A stretch of 64,000 nt of DNA from Sitta carolinensis (Eukaryota > Chordata > Aves > Passeriformes > Sittidae): assembly GCA_032173965.1 (NCBI GenBank), contig CM063283.1, positions 108,648,108-108,712,107 on the forward strand, written 5' to 3'. The notes under the pieces were generated by a model. The model did no database searches, was not told the DNA's origin, and saw only the letters and a program-made list of their open reading frames with translations. Below, one piece after another: positions 27,365 to 40,118 of this stretch. The position numbers were made by a program, and so were the translations under genes. Numbering within the stretch: the stretch's first letter is position 1; every line of letters begins with the position of its first letter.

Positions 27365-30300
27365 GTGTCAATTTAACTACTCCAATTTAGAAAAGATTGA
27401 GATAAATTGGTACAATCTTCTTTCTGGACAAGGTTAGAATGTAGATGCTTTTGGCTTGTCAGGTGCAAAACCAGACAAGCTGCAGCACCACCAAGAAGGG
27501 GAAAATACATCTGTGGGTCTGTACCAGTTTTAAAAGTTTATTATAACCAAATAAGTATTAAAATAGGTAGGGGCTGCCCATATTTAGCAAAAATTACATC
27601 TACATACATCATACTAATTTTAATGGTAGCTGGTAGCATTCTCCTAGTAGCACAGTGGTTGTTTAATTTACTGTGTGGTGTTTTTTCTTCATCTCTCTGG
27701 GGTGTGTCTGCTTTGATGCCCTATGGAAGCCACTAATAAGCTGTGAATTATTTTGGGATCACCAGCAGTTCACATTAAATGATAAAACCCAATGCAAAAA
27801 GAATTTAACAAATGCAAATCTGTAGTAATTGAATTTTGATTGTAATGTAATTCCTGAGGTTTCGTGGACATCCCTATTATATTTACTCAGTTTAGAGGTA
27901 AGAGGTACAAACAGAAATGTATTATTTCAAAGAGAAAAAAAACAACAAATTGCCTTGACTAGGCTAAAGCACCCATCAAAGTGTCTAAAGGCAATTTATC
28001 TTCATTATAAAGACTCAGCATTGAGACATGGGTTCTCTGCTGCTGATCATACCAGAAATTATTCCAGGTCCATTTTCACATATTGATAATAATGATACTA
28101 AATTATATTTTACAATTATAACCATTATATTGTATTTGTAAAAATTTTACTTAACAGGTTAAAATTATAATCTAATCTTATTGGCAAATCATCTTCTTTG
28201 GTCTGTCTTTGAAGGGGGCAAATGGAATAAAAGCTAGAAGGTGGGAGATTCACCTCTCCAAAGGTAAATGTGTTGCCTTTTCACAGAGAGGCCCTTTGGC
28301 TGCCTTTAGGCAGCACAGAGGGGAATGCTATAGGAATGATTGCTTTTATTCTAGAGCAGCCCAAGCAAACCTATTTTGCCACTTTGTACACTCCTAAATG
28401 TACACAGGAACACCACCTAATGTTTAATTTACTCAGTAAATTTGAGCAGACATCAGACATCAGTCTTTCCAAGAGGAGAGAAAAGGCACAGTTTTATCAA
28501 ATGTGACCAAAAATGGGAAATTATGAGGAAAACAGCTGCTCTGCCTGACGTCTGTAAGTGCTGCACAGGATCCATGAACACATTTAGGGGCAAAGGGAAA
28601 AGCAGTGTTAGCTGAATTGATTTATTTGTGTTAGTGATGCCATATAAACATCCCAGCAGCTCTTCCCAGATTATTTCTCTTAACAGGGTGATCAGAGCTG
28701 GACTTCCCCTGTGGTCCTGAACCAAACCCATCACCTTCTTCCAGGAGCCACTGAGGGAATGTGGGGATGTTTCAAACTCCTCTACAGCTGCTGAAGGGGA
28801 AGTTTAAATAAACTGTGTGCTTCCTCAGCACTAAATCCTCCTGCTCCTGAAATGCTTGCCGACAAAGTGAAGTGGATTTTTCTTGAAGTTAATGTCGCTT
28901 TAAGGATTCATGTAAATCCTTCCTGGGTTTTGCTTTCATTTTCAGTATGACTGAATTTTATAGTATAATCATATCAACTCTTCCACTTTAAATTCAGTCT
29001 TGCACCAAGGGATGGTTTCTATCATTATGTCTACAGTCAGTAAAAGCAAGGCTTTACCCTCTGAGCTGCACAAAAACCAGCTAAAACACTTTACAGACTG
29101 TTTTCCTTTTCACAGTATTTAGTTCCTCAGACAATAAGCAGATATATCACTCTTCTAGAGAGGAGTTTCATTTCCTTCTTATGTACATTACCTCAGGAAT
29201 GATTAAACTTCAGGCTTAGTTTGCAACATGCAATTTCTGCTTCGTCCAGCAGCTCTTGGCAGGTTGTATTTTGGATTATGTGGCACAGAGTCAGTGCTGG
29301 CAGCACTGTCCATCCATGAAGGTGCCCCTGACACATCCCAAGGGGTGTGAGGAAGAAATGCCCTCCTTTGCCTTTCTCAGGAGGCTGTGACAGGAAAGAG
29401 GGAGCTCAGAGCCATGCTCTTTGGCAGAGCAAACAAGGCATCAGCTGCTCCCTGAGGTCTCCCTGGGAAACGCACAGCTCATAGGAGCTCTGGATCTTGT
29501 GGTTCCTCTCCATGAATGTTGCCTAAAAATAGAGCTGAAATGTGACTGTTCAAGATACAGCCTTGTGGTAAACAGGGAAATTGAGCACATAGCCATGAAA
29601 GTTTTGCTTATTTTTCTCTTGTGATCTGCAAAGTGTTGAAATCTATTGATTGTAGCTTTTTATTTTAGGGTCAATTGCCAATAAGCTTAAGAAAATCTTC
29701 TGTTGTTCCACTAGTCCAGCTTGGTGCAGGTCTCAGGAGCTTCTTGCCTGTTTCCAAGCTTTTCCAGTAGGCACTTTGACTCAGTTAGCTTATAATGTAG
29801 ATGTTATTTGTAGATATATGCCAAGTAGTATAGACATTTACATTATGATTGCCCAAAACTGTCCATTATAACTTAATTTTCAGTTGCCTTTTGCTTGGGT
29901 AGACATTTTCCAGAATTTACATCAATTGAAAGTAGAAGACATTTGCATGTGCATGCTGGACTCGTTCAGAGCCACAGGGAACATCACACACTGGCCTTGC
30001 CCCAGTGAACTGAGCCTCTCAGGGGAGAGACAAAACTGATGATACTTTTCCAGGCTAGCTTTGTCAAGGACAGCCCTGATTCTGAAATTGCCAAACTCTC
30101 AAGCATCCTGAAGAATCCTTTAGCACAGGTGGCATAACCTGGTGTGTTTCCATGCATGCCCATAGCTTTGCTTCCATATCTCAAGCTTTCCCAGGACATT
30201 TTGGAGAAAGGCTGCTCGGGAGGGACTGCTGCTCAAGGCAGATTCTGGACAGTCTGACAATAAAGAATCTAGAAAGCCTAATGATCAATCTGCCTCCTTT

Positions 30301-33300
30301 CCCATCTTCCTCCAGAGGAGCACAGCTCTGTCTTTCTCAGGATGCAGGAGTGGGAGGAGGGGTGAGACAAGGATGTGTGAGACAGCTGAACTCAGCTACC
30401 AAAAAAGCTGCTGCCCTCCCTTGTTTAGAGATGTACACAAGCTGAACTTGCAAGCCTTGCTTTAGTGATGACTCCATATCCACTGTGAGCTGCCTTCCCA
30501 CTTATCCATTATATACTGTGGAAGTAGAATAGGCTCAAATGCAGCTGAAGCTTCTTCTGCACTCTTTACATCTGCTGTACACTCATCCTTAGGCTCTGCT
30601 TCTTGGGACCTAGGATGTTTTATTTTATTCTATGTAGTCTTTAAACCCACAGCTCACCTGGGCTCTGCCATGCTCATGCAGGCAGAGGGTCAGGAGGCCC
30701 TGCAGAGATTCTCAAGAGTGCATGGAACAAAGGCTCCAGAAACCTCATTTTTTGTCACACCACTACAGTTGTTCACCATTACTGTGCCAGAAATGGCACC
30801 TCTGATTATTGACAGGACAAACTGGTGGAGGAGTAAAGATGCTGGGCAGCAATACTGCAAGGCAGAAGCCATAAACTGGGGTGCTTTCCTCCTCTAACAC
30901 CAAAGCATCAAAGACAACCCAGAAAAGACAGAAAGAGGACAAAACCAAGAGCAAAGAGACTTGAGCAATGAGGATTCAGCAGTGTCTATGTTAAAGATTT
31001 GTGAAAGGTCAGTAAGCCTTTAGAGACCAACTTACACAAGTCTTTTAGGGGGCCTGCATCCTGTGTCTTGCTGTCCTGCCTCCTCTCAGCATGCCTGACG
31101 TGTTTCCCATCTTTGGTTCCCTCACCACCACTCCCCTTATGGATATCTATCAGTACCCTAGTTCCTTTCCTAAAGAAGGAGTCAACTTCCTAAATCCTTC
31201 CATTGTGCTCTTGGCTTCAACTGGTTTCTCCCACATTCTTGCTGTATCTCCTTCCAGCTTGGGAAGATGATGCCTGCACATTTGTCATGCAGCAGGAATG
31301 TCATCCAGTCCATTAATGTAGCCAGGAGGGCAAACTTTGTGGGTTTTTTTCCCCTCTGCAATTGACTGACCCTTCCTGTCACCAATTTATCATGCTTTCA
31401 TCTAGCTCTGAAAAATCTTGTTGGAGTGTTACAGCAGGGCACTGAACCAGTCTGAGATGCCTCTTCTCTTCCTTTCAGGCATTTCATGGGTATTTTTCTT
31501 TAGTGCCTCACCTGGAAAAGGATCAAGGAACATAACCTTGAAGTAAAGCCCTGCTAGCTACCACCCAAAACTTGATATGGACAACCAGCTTTACATTACA
31601 TTTTATGAAAACGATGGTGCTGAGTGCTGTAATGTTTACAGATGTATTTTTATTAAATTTACACCTACAGTTTTTGTGCAGTCAGTCTCATAAATGACAA
31701 ACACAGGCCTACTAACAAGTCAGCTGAGAGCTGCACAGAGGAACCAGGCTGGGATGGAAAGGATTTTGTTGTTGTTGTTGTTAAGGATGGCATGAACAAG
31801 GGGAAGCAATGAATGCATCGTCTTTCATTGCCTTGGCAGGATTAGAGCTCTGAAGGAGCCCAGGCACACCCAGCCCATCAGAAGAGAAAAAAAGAGGACT
31901 GCAGATAACATTCTCTCCAGCATGCAAAAGAGGAACAGAGACTATAAGAAGATGTCACTGGGAAGGCAGAAGTAAGCACAAAGACAGCTGCAGAGTTCCT
32001 GGAACAGGGGAGGAGTGGGGAGGCGTGAGGCTGGGAATTGACAGAATCCTTTGTGCAGTCGCTCTGGTCACAGTTTCTCCTCTCTTCTCCCTGGTGTGGA
32101 CAAGCAGGAAACTGGGTTATGCTCCCTCAACCTCTGTCTGCATGTGCACATACCCAGGGAGAGACTGCAGCTAGACCAGGCAGAGAACATATGGGATGAC
32201 ATAATGTGGATAAATGGAAATTTTGCCCAGCTCAAACTGTCAGGACAGAAGACAAGGTAGGAGCAATGGGGTTGGATGTGCTCCTGGCTCTATACAACAT
32301 GTATACTTTAAATGCCTCCGTCCTAAAACACAGCATTCTGAAAGGAAACTGCCCCTTGTCCTCTCAAACAGGCACACCTTTCCAGTACTGCTCCTTTCTT
32401 GGCACAGGGGACAGAAGAACATTAGAAACTAAAGGCAGCTGGAGTGAAGAAAGGGAACCCAAAAGAGAAAAAGGCATCTCCCAGTGAACCACATGGAGTA
32501 CAGGCAGAAGGATGCAAGGCAAGGGGCAAGGGGGAGAATGGGAGACAAAGTTATGATGAATGGTATGGGAGAGGTAGTTGTGTCATTGAAGGTCAGAGAA
32601 GAAAAGGACAAGTGCAAAGAGAAGACAGCAGGACTGGAGAAAGAGGAGAATATGCAGGAAGAATTGGGCAATGAGATCTCCTTGGAAAGAGGAGTGGTGT
32701 TGGGTAGTGGCTTTCACAGCACTCTGGGAGGGATTCACAGCAGCTCCACAGCTCTGCTCACATCCAGCAGCTGATGCTGCCTTGGAGGTACAAACCTACC
32801 TGTCCCGAGCAGTGACTAGTTCTTCTGGGCAATAAAGCTCAGAAGTTGTTTCTGCCCATGCTGAGGGGTTTGGAACTTGCAGGAGCTGTTGCCATTTGTG
32901 CATTTACAAAGACCCCACCTCCAGCAGTACCTGAGCACACCAGGAACTCGACCGAGCTGAGGCAGCCAGGTGCACACCCATTTAATTCATATTCATAACT
33001 AGAGATTATAATTTTCAAATATTTGTCAAGAATTATCAAGAACGATGCCAGAAATTATTTGTACATCAGAGGCACTTATAAAGTGCAGGAGAATGCCTGC
33101 AGAAGCTGAGGTTTAGATTGCAAATACTGTGGTATCATGACAGCTTTTCACTGAGACTTGCAGCACGTGCGTTTGCACTTCTATTATAAAACCTTATTCA
33201 GCTGCTGAAGGGGCTAAAGCCATTCTTAGGTTCTCTAAAAGATCTTTTTAATTCTCAGCTCTCCCTGTGGGAAGCTGGAGGCCAGCTATTCTTTCCACTT

Positions 33301-35151
33301 GAAGAGTAGGTACCTACAATTCTTGACAAGCAAAGTTCTTTGTAGGCAGACAAAAGTAGGCTAAAAGCAAAGACGCCTGATAGGAGTTTTTCACCACATA
33401 CAGAAACTGAGAATTGTTGGTTCTTATCCTAACTTGTCACCCCATTTCTAACATATGCTAAAGATGGTTATTCTTGAAGAAAAGAATCTTTATAATAAGT
33501 AAAATAAAATCATATTTATATGGGTCATAAAAGAAAGTATAAAATGTCACAAATAAAACTATTCAGCAAAGGCCAATAACGTGTTTAAGTGTTCACCTAT
33601 GATAATTTAAAATTTATTTTAAATTTATGTGTCAGTGGATGAAAAGCAACCTCTCTAGAACAAGTTTGTAACACTCTTCTCCTGGTTTTGTGTCAATGCT
33701 GTTCTCAGGTATGTCCTGGTCATGGCTGGTGGATTTGATGGACAGCATGGTGCTGTTGCAGAACCCAAACCTTTGTCCTCCAGATTGTACCCAGGAACTC
33801 ACATCTGACAGATCAAAGCAGCTGAACTCCTGAAGAGTCAGGGACTTAGCTCAGCCATCATTGCAGTGCTAAGCTTCCTTCAAAAACTTCTGAAATGTCC
33901 TGCCTCCAAACAGACTAAAAATATCAATAAAGCATCAGAAAACTACCATTTTATACCTTTAATACAGACACTATTATACTTTCTAATACCTCTGATTGTG
34001 TTTTTGTAGATAGAGTTTGTTCCTTAGTGCCTAATTTTAGAACAGGAGAGCTCTGAAGGATGGGAGACTTGGTTGCCTAAATCAATATATACTGCAATGA
34101 TGCAGTAAAACCACCAAATACGACATGTTATAGAATCACAGCATCTTAATATTGTATTTTAAAAGACATCAGTTCTAAGAACTGTGATGTATGAAATGTA
34201 AGCCTGCAATTATCCACCCTAATTTTTGTACACTAGATAAAGTTTATTTTCATAAATGAATGCCTGTAAAGCAAGACGCTATTTTTATCATCCCTTTAAA
34301 TCATGTTAGATTAACAGATTAGGAATCATTCACCACGTGTCAGCTAATAATATGGGGTTTAAGTTATAATAAAAAGAGGATTAATAGCACCAACATTTTC
34401 CACATGATATATTCCTTATGCCACCAAACTCTCCACTACCTAAGACAGCCTGAGCCTGACACCACAGACAGGAAAACCCAGTGGCAGAACTGTTGCAGGC
34501 TCAAGAGTCTCTCTGGCATCCCTGTAGCACATTCCAGTTTTTGCAAATGCTGGTGAGTCGAGCTGGCTTCTCACAGATAAGATATGAAAACAGTGACACA
34601 GTCTACTCAGGGCTGAATAATCTTCCCACGGGCTTCGGGGACTGAACGATCTTAGCAGTCAGACTCTCAGAAACTCAATTTTCTAGGTCTTAGACAATGT
34701 TCTTGATACCATATCCTCCATGTCAACAGAGAAGAAAGAAATGAACCCTTTCTTTTCTAGTACTTTTTCTTTGTTTAGCAGCTTTTCCCAACGTAACATT
34801 TTAAACTGGCCTTTTAGGATGAGAAACTTCTTCATGTATGAAACAGCCTTCCTAGAGGCAAATAATGAACCCAAAGAGTGATTTTTTTTAAAAAAATTGT
34901 AACTATTATTTGAGTTTGATTTCATGATCTGTTTGTTGTACATTTGTTGAAGACCATTTGAATTTTTGTTTAAACTGGAACACACTCCTAACACAGCATA
35001 AAACCTTAAATATTTATATTTTCATAATACTATTCTCCTCTCCAAGCAAAATCCCATCTGTTAAGACAACTTCTTAGATTTTTCAAATGTTCATCCACTT
35101 TCAAACCAAGATTCTCAGAGTCCTGCTCTGGCATGTAGAGGCATGCTGTGG
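27365..35151. other. Gene-poor intergenic DNA, third block
   Basis: A+T-rich DNA without a recognisable gene, RNA or large repeat. Open frames are short and overlap on both strands. The 32.4-32.7 kb interval is notably purine-rich on the plus strand, which removes stop codons and creates overlapping frames rich in Lys, Glu and Gly, or Ser and Phe on the other strand. These are taken as composition artefacts. Confidence 0.55.
31766..31782. repeat. (TTG)n microsatellite
   Basis: Short run of five to six TTG units. No associated element was recognised. Confidence 0.85.
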
Positions 35152-35289
35152 TTTTTTTTTTTGTTTTTTTTTTTTTTTTTTTTTTTTTGTTTTGTTTTGT
35201 TTTGTTTTGGTTTTTTTTTTTTGTTTTTTTTTCTGTTTGTTTCTGTGGGGTTTTTGTTTTGTTTTGGGGTTTTTTTGTTTGTTTGTTTT
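35152..35289. repeat. T-rich low-complexity tract with TTTTG repeats
   Basis: About 138 bases composed almost wholly of T and G. It contains several long T runs, TTTTG-type pentamers near 35,188-35,210 and 35,257-35,266, and TTTG units at the end. It explains the Phe-rich and Lys-rich frames seen on the two strands. It could have grown from the poly-A tail of a minus-strand retroposon, but no element body is recognisable beside it. Confidence 0.9.
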
Positions 35290-36533
35290 CAATTCCTCTC
35301 TATCACCCAACGTTTTGAGCTTTTATGTTTTAAGAGAGCCAATTTTGTCATCTACAAGTCGATCACATTATGCTTTTTTAATGTTTTTGTTAATAAAAAG
35401 GCAAAACCTTGTGCATTTCCTTTTATGATCTTGGAACAAATTCTCCAGGATAAAAAAAAAATGAAACCAACCTTCTAGCTGATTGCATTAGAGATATTCA
35501 CCCTTGGCATTTATTACTTATTATGAGCTTTTCTCCTGCATTATCTCACTTCTTATGGTTTTACCACTGACAAAAATACAGCAGGAGTGAAGCTGGTGGT
35601 TTTAAGCAAACTCCTTTGTTTTACTTTCATTCTCAAGCAGAAATTTCTCTTCAAAGTAACATGTTTTATTTTTAAGAGACAATGTGAGGAGTCCCAGTTG
35701 GTGATACACCTCTGACTGTTGCATACCTTACCTTCTAATCTATACAGAAAATCATTAAGTTCTAACATTCCTTAGAGGAGAAGCTTTTACTTGGTGAGAT
35801 GGACAGAGCTGTCCATCCTTCCCTTCAAACCATTCTTCAGTCCCACCAAGTGGGTGAGCAGAAGAGAACTCACAGTCCAAAGTAAACCAGTCACATCCAG
35901 TTGAACAATGTGAAACTCAGCAGCTCCTGCCCATCACCACTGCAGAGGAAATACCAACTACAGCAGAACAATCTTGGCTCCTGTCCCTGAGTGTCCAAGA
36001 ATGTGATATGTTTCCTCCAGTGCACGACTGCAAGAAAGTCAAGTAAATAACCATTGTGACTCAGGAAGGGCTCACACAAAATGCCCATAGGGGAAGGAAC
36101 ACCTACTTGGCAGTCAGTGGCTGTTTCTCAAAAGGGTTATTTCATCCTAATCCTTCAGTCTGGACCCTCAGGGGAAACCTCCTGAGGATGAGCCTGGTCA
36201 CTATGGACTCATTTATAACTCTGCACAATCCCAGAAACAAGAGGCTTTTCAGAGATATATTTTTGACATTTTATAAACTCTCTTGTCCACTGCTAACCTC
36301 TCCATGCTGTACAGGTTATAGAGTACAAGTCTCTCTATTTTTTTTCCCCCAGGAGGGAGCAAGCCTGAAATTTCTCCATATCTTAGCATCCTTCTCTCTC
36401 CTGCAGTGACCATTCTTCACAGGGACCCATCGCCTGCACTATTAAGCACTATAACTAACACAAGTAATCAAATTGGTACATAACCAGCTAAGCTGTGAGC
36501 CATCCTCCTCCGTTCATCTTTATCTTACAGACT
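35290..36533. other. Non-coding DNA between T-rich tract and CR1
   Basis: No gene or repeat recognised. The 117-codon plus-strand frame ending at 36,409 has no recognisable family features and no credible splice context. Confidence 0.5.
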
Positions 36534-36605
36534 TATAGAATCTTGGAATATTTTGTGTTGGAAGGGATCTTTAAAGAACATCCAGTCCAACCCCCAGATC
36601 TTCGA
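36534..36605 (-). repeat. CR1 LINE 3'-end fragment
   Basis: The plus strand carries TAGAATCTTGGAATAT, then GTTGGAAGGGATCTTTAAAG and CATCCAGTCCAACCCCC. This is the reverse complement of the 3' tail shared by avian CR1 retrotransposons (chicken repeat 1 family, non-LTR, target-primed insertion). Only the last 70 or so bases of the element remain, which is the usual severe 5' truncation of CR1. No reverse-transcriptase coding sequence is present. Confidence 0.85.
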
Positions 36606-39098
36606 AATCTGTTGCTTTTATTTCAGAACAATGGCTTTGTGTGTCTGAGATATTTTCTGGATTCTTCAACTATGACAGCTGGCGTGTTAGAAAATTATTT
36701 CCTCTCCCTACAAGCCTCATAGCTTCAGCAAAATAACCCACACTACTTTTAGCTGATGTTCTACAATTAATATATCTATGTCTTGTTAAAGTGCTAGAAA
36801 AGCCATACTATACTTTACAGTTATTTCTTGGTTTTTAATTAAGCATGCACAATGTGTCCATCATTTAACAATGCACTGCATACACATATGACAGGGAGGG
36901 ACTGAGGACTGTGTGGGGTTTTTTCACATTTATTCCTATGTGACCAGCTGTGTAGTTGTACCACTGCATTAAACATTTCTATATATTTATTTAATACTTA
37001 TAATAAAATTGACACTGGTAGCTCATATTTTGAATACCACAGGATAGATCTTTTAACTGTAATTTGCCAGTGTTGAATACATAACCCATTTCTGCTGTAC
37101 AGTAGAACAGAATTTACAGATTATTTCATCTTGCAGTGCTAGAGATCTCTATGAAGTCAAAGTTTTCTGCATACATGGAAGGAATAGCAAGTCAAAGCTA
37201 ATTAGTGCAGTGAGAATCTGGGAGAAGTTGCTTCCTGTCTGAAATTTTCCACATCTTGGGTGAGCTGATCAGGCAGTGAGTGCTTTGTGACAAGCTGCAA
37301 GGCTGATTATACACTTTTGTTTGCTGTGTGTTTTAAATTATATTTCCACACTAATATGCTGTTGTTCCCTAAGTGAATATGTGGTGTTTACTTAGGCAAG
37401 AAAAATATTCTTTTATTGTGTGTACATGACAGTTGGCTTTAAAATTTTGCATTAATAGAGCTGAGTAATGCACTTAATGGTAAGTAATTTTTTCCCTTTA
37501 CTCCTCAGTAGGTTTTAGTGAGAGAAACTTCCTTAAGAGATGTGTCAGAAGAGAGGAAAATATGCTGGTGTATTACAGCTGTGTGGGAAACAGTTATGTA
37601 GGTAATTGTAATATTTATTAAGATTCAGATTTTATATAAGCTACAATTTTTAGCTTGTATTTTTCTTTTATCAGTTAAAGAAATCATGAATTTAGCAAGA
37701 ATAACAGAGCTTTCTAGATGTTCAAAATTCAGCATGTCATGTCCTGGTCTATGAAATTGGAGATACTCCAAACCATATTCAATGAAAACCAGCAACTTTT
37801 TCTTACTTTATATATTTGTATCCAGCCAATATGAGTGTAATTATTATTAATCAGAAATATAGATGTTCTTTCATGAACACAAGAAATGGAAATGGGGAAG
37901 GCAATGATACCTTTCTTCTTGTTTCTCTGCTTCTGTTGCTGTCTCTGTATGATATGAAGACAACTTGAAGTCTCCAAATGTGCTCCAAGTTAACTTCAGT
38001 AGTGTCACAATTGCAATCTTCAATTTCTCATCTCCTTTTTTGGTCTTCCCCTACGAGATTAAATAACTAGTAAACAATATTCCTTCCAGAAAATAAAGAA
38101 ACAGAGTTTAAGAAAACTCTTTTCCAGAGGGTTTTGAATTAATCAGGTACGTACAGATATAAGATATAGAGACATGACTTAAAATACTTGATACTAAATT
38201 TTGCCATTGGGGGCATCTGTATAACTTAGAAGATTGGCCTTTGCACACCATTAACAGTAGGTAAAAACTGATCAGCCCCATGTAGAAGTTGAAAAAAAAA
38301 ACCCAGGTATAATCTTGATGAATTCTTCACATGCATGAGACGGAGCCAATCTGTAATTTATTTGTTCTTGCAAGCACCATCACATTCAGCATTCTTAGGG
38401 CAAGCCCAAGATTCTACACCTGAGAAATGTGTGCAGTGTGATAAGCCCTGCATTCCCAGAGTCCATGTGAAAATTTTAAAGCAATTCTTTGAAGAATAAA
38501 TTTATCTGTGGCTCCCAAGAACAATTTGGACACAGAATTTTCAATCTACACATGAAGCAATGGTTGTCTTGTAATTTCTACTCCCTGATAAAATGAATTT
38601 AGCCTTTCAAGGAGGGAAATGAACAATAATGAAGTCGAGCAGTAAGGATCTTCATGTGCAGGACAGACACTCAGAAGGTCAGCCAGAAGAATGTCTGACC
38701 AAAGCTGGAATCACACAAACATCCACAAACACTAAGCAAAGTGCATAAATGTGGTTCAATCAAACAGCTGTTGTCTATTAGAATGAGGGTTTTCAAGTAC
38801 TATGTAGGTAATTCTTGGACAGTGTAGCCCATTGTTTAGGATAAGTTAAATAAACCATTCCTGGAAAGAATTGTTTGTGGTCAGACTCTCTTTTCTCACC
38901 CCATCTTTCTCTCTCTTTGGCTGCTGTGGCACCTCATCGATGTCTGGTAAAGCAGATCAGTGGTTGTCTTGAAGCCCACTCCAGGCAGCAGTCATTTTAT
39001 CTGCTCCCTGAGCCCCTGATGCTCTGGGCAGCACATGTCTATCCCTGTGGCCCAGGCAGTCTGTGACCCTCTCCCTGTCTGTGCTGCCTGAGGGAAAC
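36606..39098. other. A+T-rich non-coding DNA left of the LTR
   Basis: No gene was recognised. The final 220 bases (about 38,880-39,098), next to the LTR edge, are pyrimidine-rich and then GC-richer. They could be degraded internal sequence of the same endogenous retrovirus; a purine stretch GAGGGAAAC just before 39,099 would suit a polypurine tract. No gag, pol or env reading frame can be recognised there. Confidence 0.4.
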
Positions 39099-40118
39099 TG
39101 GTGGGCTGACCCTGGCTGGGTGCCAGCTGCCCACCAAAGCCACTCTGTCACCCCCTTCTCAGCTGGGCAGGGCAGAGAAAATACACCAGAAGGTTCATGT
39201 GTGAGGTGAGGACAGGGAGAGGTCACTCAGCAGTTACTGTCACAGGCACGCCAGGCTCAACTTCAGGAAATTAATTTATCACCAATCAAGTCAGAGTAGG
39301 GCAATGAGAAATAAACCCAAAACTTAAAAAGCACTTTCCCCCACCCCTCCTTTCTTCCTGGGTTCATCTTTCCTGATCTTCTCGACCTCCTCCACTGAGC
39401 AGCATAGAGAGTCAGGAGATGGGGACTGCAACTAGCTCACTGCACATTTTCTCTACCACTTCATCCTCCTCAGAGGGAGGACTTCTCAAACTCTTCCCTG
39501 TTCCAACATGGGTTCTTCCCATGGGTTGCAGTTCTTCATGAACTGCTCCAGTGTGGGACCCTCCCTCGGGGTGCAGTCCTTTGGGAACAGTCTGCTCCAA
39601 CATGGGTGCCCCATGGGGTCACAAGTCCTGCCAGCAAACCTGCTCCAGCATGGACTCCTCTCTCTGTGGGGTCACAGCTCCTGCCAGGACCCTGCTCCAG
39701 TGCACCTTCCCATGGGGTCTCTTTCTTCTCTGGGTATCACCCATTCCAGCATGGGGTCCCCCATGGGGTGCAGGTGGGTTCTGCATCCCCTCCATGGGCT
39801 GCAGGTGGATCTCAGCTCCAACACCTGGAGCAGCTCCTGCTCCTCCTTCTTCATGGACCTTGGTGTCTGCAGAGCTGCTGCTCTCACATCTCCTCACAGC
39901 TCTCTTTGGCTGCTGTTGAACTACAGGGTTTTTCCCTCTCTCAATTAAGCTGTCCCAGAGGTGCTCCCAGTGCTGATGGGCTCAGCCCTGGACAGCTGGT
40001 GTGTCCCAGAGCTGGCTGGTTTTGACTCCATAGGACACAGGGGAAGCTTCCAGCAGCTTCTCACAGAAGCCACCCCTGTAGCCCCTTGGTGCCAAAACCT
40101 GGCCCCACAAACCCAACA
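39099..40118. mobile_element. Avian endogenous retrovirus LTR (probably solo, ERVL-like)
   Basis: About 1 kb resembling, from memory, a family of long terminal repeats common in bird genomes. One edge reads TGGTGGGCTGACCCTGGCTG and the other ACAAACCCAACA, giving TG...CA termini. Recognisable family blocks include a conserved segment with CCCACCAAAGCCACTC near 39,130, the repeat array at 39.50-39.83 kb, and TTCTCACAGAAGCCACCCC near 40,060. An AATAAA occurs on the plus strand near 39,310. No flanking retroviral genes were recognised, so it is most likely a solo LTR left by recombination. I could not match a target-site duplication at the chosen edges, so the boundaries may be off by tens of bases. 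Orientation and exact family (ERVL or another class) are uncertain. Confidence 0.7.
39501..39835. repeat. 45-50 bp tandem repeat inside the LTR
   Basis: Six to seven diverged units begin with variants of CTCCAGCATGGG and contain CCATGGGGT or CCATGGGCTGCAG. Unit starts lie near 39,502, 39,545, 39,595, 39,646, 39,696, 39,742 and 39,790. The array keeps stop codons rare in several frames and produces the false 120-146 codon plus-strand frames here. Such arrays are a normal part of this LTR family as I recall it. Confidence 0.75.

Noticed and set aside
32444..32774. Overlapping Lys/Glu/Gly-rich plus-strand frames and a Ser/Phe-rich minus-strand frame
   Set aside because: Produced by a purine-rich plus strand that lacks stop codons. 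No domains or splice sites.
39508..40025. Overlapping 122-146 codon frames
   Set aside because: They lie within the LTR tandem array. The repeat period keeps several frames open, but these are not genes.
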